A stretch of 5,616 nucleotides of DNA from Atopobiaceae bacterium. GTDB lineage: Bacteria; Actinomycetota; Coriobacteriia; Coriobacteriales; Atopobiaceae. Under the pieces are notes generated by a model. It did no database searches and was not told the DNA's origin. It worked only from the letters and a program-made list of their open reading frames with translations. Location of the stretch: NCBI GenBank assembly GCA_017510875.1, contig JAFWLX010000091.1, positions 1 through 5,616 of the forward strand, given 5' to 3'. This document shows, piece after piece, positions 1 through 4,576 of this stretch. Positions within the stretch are counted from its first letter, which is position 1, and the number at the start of each line of letters is the position of its first letter. Both the position numbers and the translations under genes were made by a program.

Positions 1-1641
1 GCTTACACACGTGTACTCCCACGTTGAGCCCTCGTCGTACGAGCTGGACCAATCTATGGTGCACAGGTAGTTTGAACCGCTGGCCTTGATCGTGAGGGTC
101 GCTCTGTCGCACATGCGCGTTCCTATGTATTTGCTGCCATCGGTCGCGGTGCTCTGGTCCTGCGAGGTGTCATCCGTATCGGTTGTGTCAGCGGTCTGAT
201 CTGTCTGATCGGTGTCATCAGTCTGATCGTCACCCTGGTCATCCTGAGCCTCGCCCCTAAAGTCTGAGTCGTCAACGGTGATGTGCACCTCGCTCTGAGG
301 GTCAACCTTCTCCCCTGCCTCGGGCGTCTGTGTTTCCACCGTGCCGTGGAGGCCGCCTTCGTCAATCTTAAGCACGAGGCCAGCCTCGTCACAATCAATC
401 TCGGCGGTGGCAACCGACTGGCCTACCAGATCAGGAACGACGGTCTTGCTAAAGTCGGAGTCATCAACGGTCACACGCACGGTCGTACGAACCTCGACCA
501 GCGTGCCGGCGGCAGGCCACTGGCTGTCAACGATGCCATGGAAGCTGCCGTCAATGTCAAGCGACAGGCCAACCTCGTCAGTGGCAATCTCGGCACTGGT
601 AACCGACAGGCCAATCAGGTCGGGCACAGTCACCATCTGCACGGGACTCGAGAGCGTAACGGTCACAAGCGTGTTGGGTGCAACCTCGGTACCTGCAGGA
701 ATGTCCTGTGCAGTCACAACGCCTGCAGGGTCGCCCGTGTAGCGGGCACTTAGGCCAGCAGAGCGCAGCGCTGCCTCGGCGTCGGTCCAGGTGTAGGTCA
801 TGACATTGGGAACCTTTACGTTCTCGGCGGGCTTGGCACCCAGCGACACCGTAACCGTGACGGTTGTTCCTGATGACACCTTGCTTCCGGGAGTAAGGGA
901 CTGCGTGATGACCTTGCCCTCGGCCACGTTGTCGCTATAGACCTCGGTGTAGTCAAAGCCCAGACCTGCGTCCATAAGGGCCTTCTTTGCGTCATCCTTG
1001 GTCTTGCCCATCACGTTGGGAACCGTTGCCTTCACGGCCTCTGAGGGAGCAAGTGCAACAGTGAAGGAGACCTTGGTACCCTCGAGCACGTTGGTGCCGG
1101 CACCAATGCTCTGCTTAAAGACCTTGCCCGGAGCCACGGCGCTCGAGACCTCGGGAGCAGTGGCAACGCCAATCAGCCCAAGCTTGTTCAGCTCGCGCTC
1201 GGCGTCTGACTGCGAGAGACCCTTAAGATCGGGCACCTGCACCTTCTTGGCCTTCTCCTTGCCAGACGAGATAACCAGGTTCACCTGGGAGTTGGCCTTG
1301 GCAGTGCCAAGCGCCTTGGGATCTTGCGAGATGACGCATCCAAGCGGCACGGTGTCAGAGGGCTGCTGGGTCACAGTTCCCAGCCTGAGGCCCGAGGCCA
1401 GAATGGCCTTCTCGGCATCTGCCTGCGTGAGGGACACTACGTTGGGTACAGTAAACATCGTGTTCTCGTTGTACTGGGCGGTTTGCTGGGTTGCGTCGGT
1501 TGCCGTAGGCGTGCCAGTACCCGAGACGCCCGGCAGTTGCGTTGAGCACGACGAGCACCCGCTTAGCGAAAACAGGCCCAAGGCCAGCATGCCAGCTGCA
1601 AGCACCCGCGTTACTGCATGCTTTGATACGTTGCTATGCAT
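1..1641 (-). CDS. PASTA-repeat surface lipoprotein (3' end beyond window)
   Basis: Secreted lipoprotein, 547 residues visible, with no stop before the left edge. The ATG at 1641-1639 opens a classic lipoprotein signal: basic Lys7/Arg12, a hydrophobic stretch at about residues 13-26, then the lipobox LSGC with lipidated Cys29. Six PASTA repeats follow, at about residues 64-127, 134-198, 206-268, 275-332, 337-397 and 401-461, most opening with VPN or VPD and closing with a beta strand such as TVTVTVSL. Residues 464-503 are an Asp/Thr/Gln-rich linker. From about 504 a separate beta-rich domain begins, with Cys511, Cys527, Cys545 and a WSSS motif. PASTA domains are known to bind peptidoglycan fragments or beta-lactams in Ser/Thr kinases and PBPs. 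Here no kinase or transpeptidase domain is present, so a cell-wall anchoring or sensing role is inferred. A GGGG tract lies 7-10 nt upstream of the ATG; a GTG four codons upstream is an alternative start. Repeats 5 and 6 resemble each other more than the others. Confidence 0.93.
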   Translation of the reverse strand, partial: MHSNVSKHAVTRVLAAGMLALGLFSLSGCSSCSTQLPGVSGTGTPTATDATQQTAQYNENTMFTVPNVVSLTQADAEKAILASGLRLGTVTQQPSDTVPLGCVISQDPKALGTAKANSQVNLVISSGKEKAKKVQVPDLKGLSQSDAERELNKLGLIGVATAPEVSSAVAPGKVFKQSIGAGTNVLEGTKVSFTVALAPSEAVKATVPNVMGKTKDDAKKALMDAGLGFDYTEVYSDNVAEGKVITQSLTPGSKVSSGTTVTVTVSLGAKPAENVKVPNVMTYTWTDAEAALRSAGLSARYTGDPAGVVTAQDIPAGTEVAPNTLVTVTLSSPVQMVTVPDLIGLSVTSAEIATDEVGLSLDIDGSFHGIVDSQWPAAGTLVEVRTTVRVTVDDSDFSKTVVPDLVGQSVATAEIDCDEAGLVLKIDEGGLHGTVETQTPEAGEKVDPQSEVHITVDDSDFRGEAQDDQGDDQTDDTDQTDQTADTTDTDDTSQDQSTATDGSKYIGTRMCDRATLTIKASGSNYLCTIDWSSSYDEGSTWEYTCVS

Positions 1642-1699
1642 AATCAGCCCCACTTTCTCATTGCCATGCGGAGACTTCTCCGCCTTGCATACTCTTTCT

Positions 1700-1729
1700 A
1701 TTACACACGAGGCTATGGATCTGTCTCAG
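1700..1729 (-). promoter_or_regulatory. Candidate promoter of the PASTA lipoprotein
   Basis: On the minus strand, CTGAGA (1729-1724, 4/6 to the sigma-70 -35 consensus) is followed after 18 nt by TGTAAT (1705-1700, 5/6 to the -10). Transcription would start near 1693, leaving a leader of about 50 nt before the ATG at 1641. This was found by eye only. Confidence 0.35.
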
Positions 1730-1734
1730 CTCAT

Positions 1735-1751
1735 TTTGGCAAATGGCCAAA
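1735..1751. repeat. Inverted repeat TTTGGC-N5-GCCAAA in divergent promoter region
   Basis: Perfect 6-bp dyad (1735-1740 and 1746-1751) with a 5-nt spacer. It sits just upstream of the candidate -35 box of the lipoprotein gene, a position where a regulator could act on that promoter. No regulator family is assigned. Confidence 0.4.
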
Positions 1752-1761
1752 GGACCGGCCT

Positions 1762-1786
1762 AAAGTGCTGCAACAGCTGGCACTTT
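1762..1786. repeat. Inverted repeat AAAGTGC-N11-GCACTTT in divergent promoter region
   Basis: Perfect 7-bp dyad (1762-1768 and 1780-1786) separated by 11 nt; the arms can be extended inward by two G-T pairs. It lies between the divergently transcribed lipoprotein and HAD phosphatase genes, so it could be an operator, or a hairpin in a leader RNA if transcription starts upstream of it. Confidence 0.4.
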
Positions 1787-1871
1787 CTCAGATAACGTCG
1801 CGTGCCTTAGCTTGACCCTCTCGTTGTATTATGGGGGCAGCCCAAACCAACCATACGAAACGAGAGTCGCC

Positions 1872-2690
1872 ATGGCCTACAAGCTCCTTGCGCTCGACAT
1901 GGACGGAACCCTTCTCGACTCACGCAAGCACGTGTTACCGCGCACCCGCGACGCACTGCAGCAGCTGGCCCAAACGAGCGTGCCGATTGCCTACTGTACG
2001 GGCAGGTGTGTTTCGGAGCTCATGGACTACCCCACCGAGCTACCCTTCATTCGCTACGGCGTGCTTTCAAGCGGTGCGGTGTTGTACGACTTTGCACGTG
2101 GTGAGGCCCTTGAGCTACATGCTCTGCGTGCGGATGACGTGCTGCGCGCTATGGAGTTGGCCAACGAGGAATACTGCATGATGCATGCCATGTCCCTTAC
2201 CACCTCGGTGGTGCAGACCGGTGCCCTCGAGCTTATGGACAGCGTGGGGATGGGCATTTATGTTCCCATGTTCGAACAAATTGCCACACAGGTGGAAGAC
2301 TTTGCTGCTTGGATAGGCGCGCACGACGGAGAAGTTGTAAAGATAAACTTCTATCACCGTACGCCCCAAAGCAGGGATTGCACACGCAAGCGCATCGAGG
2401 AGGCAGGGCTTCCGCTTGCGCTTGCCAACGCGGAGGAAACATCAGTTGAGTGCAGCGCCCAAGGAATCAGTAAGGCAGAGGGGCTTCGCGCATTGGCATC
2501 GCTTTTGAGCATTGACATGGCAGACGTGGTTGCCATAGGCGATTCGTACAACGACGTCGAGGCGCTTCAGGCAGTTGGCATGCCGGTCGCCATGGGCAAT
2601 GCGCCCGACGATATCAAGGCGATGGCACGTCTTGTGGTGGCCGATAACGACCACGACGGTATCGTGGAGGCAATCGAGCGCCTGTTTTAG
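1872..2690 (+). CDS. Cof-type HAD-superfamily phosphatase
   Basis: Complete 272-residue cytoplasmic hydrolase of the Cof/YidA-like HAD subfamily (IIB cap), normal length for the family. All four HAD motifs are visible. Motif I is DMDGTLLD at 9-16, with nucleophile Asp9 and acid/base Asp11. Motif II is Thr43 in YCTGR. Motif III is Lys201 in GISKAEGL. Motif IV is GDSYND at 223-228, with Mg2+-binding Asp224 and Asp228. The roughly 100-residue stretch between motifs II and III is the C2B-type cap that sets substrate choice. The family dephosphorylates small metabolites such as sugar phosphates, nucleotides or pyridoxal phosphate; the substrate here cannot be told. ATG 1872 is preferred over an in-frame TTG at 1812 because it puts the nucleophile at the usual residue 8-9 and has GAGAG 5 nt upstream; the TTG has no visible ribosome site. 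Transcribed divergently from the lipoprotein gene. Confidence 0.95.
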   Translation: MAYKLLALDMDGTLLDSRKHVLPRTRDALQQLAQTSVPIAYCTGRCVSELMDYPTELPFIRYGVLSSGAVLYDFARGEALELHALRADDVLRAMELANEEYCMMHAMSLTTSVVQTGALELMDSVGMGIYVPMFEQIATQVEDFAAWIGAHDGEVVKINFYHRTPQSRDCTRKRIEEAGLPLALANAEETSVECSAQGISKAEGLRALASLLSIDMADVVAIGDSYNDVEALQAVGMPVAMGNAPDDIKAMARLVVADNDHDGIVEAIERLF

Positions 2691-2702
2691 CAAAAGCACG
2701 TG

Positions 2703-2762
2703 CCATGGCGCCGACGAGCGTCAACACCTCCGTGACCACCGCAGTGATCACGCTCGCCATGG
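2703..2762. repeat. Bulged inverted repeat (possible hairpin) after the phosphatase gene
   Basis: CCATGG (2703-2708) and CGAGCGT (2715-2721), split by the 6-nt insert CGCCGA, match the single right arm ACGCTCGCCATGG (2750-2762), giving a 13-bp stem with one bulge. A second hairpin, CGTGACCAC / GTGATCACG (2731-2739, 2744-2752, 8 of 9 pairs, CGCA loop), lies inside it and competes for three bases. It begins 13 nt after the phosphatase stop codon, where a terminator is expected, but no T-run follows on either strand, so termination is only a possibility. Confidence 0.45.
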
Positions 2763-2800
2763 GACCCCCTTCGCACGACGCACCGCGCATATTTATGCAC

Positions 2801-2829
2801 TTTACCTATACGTAAATTGATACTATATT
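2801..2829 (+). promoter_or_regulatory. Candidate distal promoter of the hipBA-like operon
   Basis: TTTACC (2801-2806, 4/6 to -35), a 17-nt spacer, then TATATT (2824-2829, 5/6 to -10). Transcription would start near 2836, so the whole 38-bp palindrome would lie in the 5' leader and could fold in the RNA over the ribosome site. It sits in an AT-rich island that contrasts with the GC-rich flanks. Confidence 0.4.
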
Positions 2830-2857
2830 TTACTTTTACGTAATACTCTCCTAGAAT
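2829..2857 (+). promoter_or_regulatory. Candidate proximal promoter of the hipBA-like operon
   Basis: TTTACT (2829-2834, 4/6 to -35), a 17-nt spacer, then TAGAAT (2852-2857, 5/6 to -10). The -10 box lies inside the left arm of the palindrome, so a protein bound there would block RNA polymerase. The start point would fall near 2864, the centre of the palindrome. This arrangement fits autorepression better than the distal promoter does. Confidence 0.45.
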
Positions 2858-2883
2858 ATACGTATACGTACATTCTAGGAGAG
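2846..2883. promoter_or_regulatory. 38-bp near-perfect palindrome, probable HipB-like operator
   Basis: Arms CTCTCCTAGAAT (2846-2857) and ATTCTAGGAGAG (2872-2883) flank the core TACGTATACGTA (2859-2870). Of the 19 base pairs, only 2858/2871 is mismatched. It ends 8 nt before the TTG start of the XRE regulator gene. HipB proteins are known to repress their own operons through palindromic operators, which supports the role by position. The right arm contains the Shine-Dalgarno sequence, so a leader transcript including both arms could also hide the ribosome site. Confidence 0.75.
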
Positions 2884-2884
2884 G
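2877..2884 (+). promoter_or_regulatory. Shine-Dalgarno site of the XRE regulator gene, fixing a TTG start
   Basis: AGGAGAGG ends 7 nt before the TTG at 2892, a strong ribosome site at ideal distance. It decides the start of the regulator at a non-ATG codon. Seven of its eight bases belong to the right arm of the operator palindrome. Confidence 0.75.
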
Positions 2885-2891
2885 TCCAACG

Positions 2892-3113
2892 TTGAGAGAG
2901 ACTATCATCTGGGAGGGCACCGACCTCGGACAGGCACTCCGTAGCCGCAGGAAGAATCTTGGCATCCTACAATCCAAGGTGGCGCACGACCTCGGCTTCT
3001 CGCCCCGACTTGTATCAGAGATAGAGAACGGTCGCGACACGGTGACCTATGGAAAGATCCTGCGCTACGCCAACTACCTGGGCACGGACCTAGTCATACG
3101 GGAGCGAGGCTAG
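2892..3113 (+). CDS. HipB-like XRE-family helix-turn-helix regulator (putative antitoxin)
   Basis: Complete 73-residue DNA-binding protein. The helix-turn-helix spans about residues 12-47: LGQALRSRRKNLG forms helix 1, QSKVAHDLG helix 2, and SPRLVSEIENGR the recognition helix with the typical SEIENGR ending. Residues 50-70 (TYGKILRYANYLGTDLVIRE) match the usual end of small HipB-type domains. It is a little shorter than E. coli HipB (88 residues) and has almost no tail beyond the HTH domain. The start is TTG 2892, chosen for its strong ribosome site. The stop lies 2 nt before the kinase gene, so the two are probably translated together. In known HipBA systems this partner binds DNA as a dimer, represses the operon and inhibits the kinase. 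The palindrome immediately upstream is its likely target. That it inhibits this particular kinase is inferred from gene order. Confidence 0.88.
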   Translation: MRETIIWEGTDLGQALRSRRKNLGILQSKVAHDLGFSPRLVSEIENGRDTVTYGKILRYANYLGTDLVIRERG

Positions 3114-3115
3114 TC

Positions 3116-4351
3116 ATGGCAGAAAAGCGACACTACGAGCTCAGACTCTTTGACCGGACGTTGGTTGAGTTCTCCATCGCCGATACGCCGTTCGGCACCG
3201 AGACCGAGCTTGAAGACTATGACGAGCAGGCGTGGCAGCTTATGCCCTGTGGCTTCTCGCTAGACGCCGACGGCATCTGGAACTGGCTCGAAACCCGCTC
3301 CATCCCCATCAACCGCAAGAACGCCGGGCAAATCTGCAGAAGCCTTGGCTTTGACCTTAGGGACCGCGAGGCGCTCTACCGCACCAGCCTTGGCCTCTCA
3401 CTCAACGACTCGTACTGGATAGTGCCGAGAGGCTTTGAGGGACGCTTCGATGACTACAACCTCTACGAAAACCCTTTCAGCGAGGCTATCGGCGCACTTG
3501 CTGTCACGGGTGAGCCAGGCGAGATGAGCCTGCATGGAAACACGCCTGAGCTCACGACGGATGGCACGCTGCGGAAGGGATGGCGCATCATCGACGGCTT
3601 CAGAACCCTCTACAAGGGTGCCACGGATGGCTACGAGCCCGGTGAACCCGTATCGGAATACCTTGCCTCCCTCATAGGGCAGGACCTCGGCTTGCCTGTG
3701 GTCTCTTATAGCCTTGACACGTGGAAGGGAGAGCTCTGCTCCACGTGCAGAGACTTCGCCACCAAGGATGTGTCCTACGTGCCCTTTGCCGTGGCGACGG
3801 GAGAAACGGGGCTCGCAGGTGTACTGCGCTGGTGCGCAGAAGTGGGAACCTCCTGCCTTGAGGACGTGTGCGACATGTTAGTGTTCGACGCGCTGCTCTG
3901 CAACGTGGACAGACACCTGACAAACTTTGGTATCTTGCGCGACAACACGACGGGACATCCCATCGGACTTGCCCCCATCTTTGACAACGGGAGTAGTTTG
4001 TTCCCCAATGTTGCCGAAGACGACGCAAAGCAATTCACGTTGGAAGCGGAGCTCCGCGCACCAGCTTTTGGAGGCACGAGCTTTACGGAGCTGGTGATCC
4101 GAATCAAGGGAGTGCGTCAGCAGAAAATGCTAGATCGGATGGGTACGCGCGGTATCGTGGGCAACGTCCTAGCTAACAGGCGTAGGGTCGCCGCGTTGGA
4201 CACCTTTCTCCGCGAGCATGCCGCCGCGCTCAGCTCCCTCCCCGTTGTCGATCATATCGAACTTGTCGAAACACTCCGTGCATCCGTTCCACTCAGAGCG
4301 AAGCGTGAGACGGGAATTCGTCGACTTCTTCCCCAGCAAGTAACGCCGTAG
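3116..4351 (+). CDS. HipA-like Ser/Thr protein kinase (putative toxin) with atypical N-terminal region
   Basis: Complete 411-residue protein with the HipA C-terminal kinase fold. Visible landmarks: candidate ATP-binding Lys167 (TLYKG) and Glu181 (SEYLASLIGQDLGL); the catalytic loop NVDRHLTNFG at 263-272 with Asp265 and Asn270; and the Mg2+-binding PIFDNG at 287-292 with Asp290. HipA kinases phosphorylate cellular targets (GltX in E. coli), halting growth and favouring persistence. The substrate here is unknown. SLHGNTPEL at 138-146 stands where HipA has its autophosphorylated loop, so Ser138 or Thr143 might be regulatory, by inference only. Residues 1-130, including LSLNDSYWIVP (94-104) and NLYENPFSEAIG (115-126), do not look like the usual HipA N-terminal domain. 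From memory they match a HipA-like subfamily common in gut Firmicutes and Bacteroidetes. ATG 3116 has GAGG 6 nt upstream and follows the regulator stop by 2 nt. The catalytic residues are intact, so it is probably active. A non-toxic signalling kinase remains possible. Confidence 0.87.
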   Translation: MAEKRHYELRLFDRTLVEFSIADTPFGTETELEDYDEQAWQLMPCGFSLDADGIWNWLETRSIPINRKNAGQICRSLGFDLRDREALYRTSLGLSLNDSYWIVPRGFEGRFDDYNLYENPFSEAIGALAVTGEPGEMSLHGNTPELTTDGTLRKGWRIIDGFRTLYKGATDGYEPGEPVSEYLASLIGQDLGLPVVSYSLDTWKGELCSTCRDFATKDVSYVPFAVATGETGLAGVLRWCAEVGTSCLEDVCDMLVFDALLCNVDRHLTNFGILRDNTTGHPIGLAPIFDNGSSLFPNVAEDDAKQFTLEAELRAPAFGGTSFTELVIRIKGVRQQKMLDRMGTRGIVGNVLANRRRVAALDTFLREHAAALSSLPVVDHIELVETLRASVPLRAKRETGIRRLLPQQVTP

Positions 4352-4380
4352 TGCGTCCACTAGGAAGAATCCTGCGTGAC

Positions 4381-4416
4381 AGGAGGGCCGCTCCGTACCG
4401 TTGAGATGGCCCTCCT
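4381..4416. terminator. GC-rich hairpin 1 downstream of the HipA-like gene
   Basis: Perfect 9-bp stem AGGAGGGCC (4381-4389) / GGCCCTCCT (4408-4416) with an 18-nt loop, starting 29 nt after the kinase stop codon. No T-run follows, so it is at best a terminator without a U-tract, or a structure protecting the 3' end. Confidence 0.45.
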
Positions 4417-4425
4417 TGCAGGGCT

Positions 4426-4461
4426 GTGGGGCCCGCAGCGTTAGCTTGCCGCGGGCCCCAC
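4426..4461. terminator. GC-rich hairpin 2, possible bidirectional terminator
   Basis: Perfect 11-bp stem GTGGGGCCCGC (4426-4436) / GCGGGCCCCAC (4451-4461) with a 14-nt loop. It lies 9 nt after hairpin 1 and between two convergent genes, where it could serve both. Neither side has a T-run, so the terminator call rests on position and stem strength. Confidence 0.5.
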
Positions 4462-4462
4462 T

Positions 4463-4537
4463 CACCAAAGGCACGAAATATCGAGCCTGCCCCTCAGACC
4501 ATATTTGGTGTTTCTTTGGTGCTTGCTCTTCTTTGGT
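4463..4537. repeat. Inverted repeat CACCAAAG/CTTTGGTG with triplicated TTTGGT
   Basis: CACCAAAG (4463-4470) is the exact reverse complement of CTTTGGTG (4514-4521). Between them AAATAT (4476-4481) pairs with ATATTT (4501-4506), giving a two-part stem around a 19-nt loop. TTTGGT occurs three times, at 4504, 4515 and 4532 (start-to-start spacing 11 and 17 nt), so the left arm has three alternative partners. Function unknown. The remaining stretch, 4538-4576, shows nothing beyond a weak AACC/GGTT stem with nearby T's on the minus strand. Confidence 0.4.
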
Positions 4538-4576
4538 CTTCCTTAGCTACTCAAAACAACCTGTTTACAAGCGGTT

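Noticed and set aside
283..753. Open frames on the plus strand at 283-753 and 341-742
   Set aside because: Antisense to PASTA repeats 4-6. Their internal repetition simply mirrors the PASTA duplication, and no ribosome site or domain is visible.
998..1795. 265-codon open frame on the plus strand
   Set aside because: It lies antisense to the PASTA lipoprotein, whose frame shows a lipobox and six domain repeats. The plus-strand translation has no recognisable domain and is a by-product of high GC.
1812..1832. TTGACC with TATTAT as promoter of the HAD phosphatase
   Set aside because: The two hexamers are only 9 nt apart, and no acceptable -35 box lies about 17 nt upstream of TATTAT.
1812..1871. 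In-frame TTG at 1812 as start of the HAD phosphatase, adding 20 residues
   Set aside because: No Shine-Dalgarno sequence precedes it and it would place the catalytic Asp at residue 29 instead of the usual 8-9.
2705..2815. 36-codon plus-strand ORF starting at ATG 2705
   Set aside because: No ribosome site precedes it, and the sequence is explained by the inverted repeat and its complementary strand.
2691..2891. CRISPR array or att site in the repeat-rich region before the regulator
   Set aside because: The repeats are short palindromic motifs with irregular spacing. There are no spacer-sized units, no duplicated tRNA end and no integrase gene in the window.
4426..4470. tRNA-like hairpin followed by CACCA
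   Set aside because: The stem is followed by ACCA by chance; there are no D, anticodon or T arms at the expected spacing.
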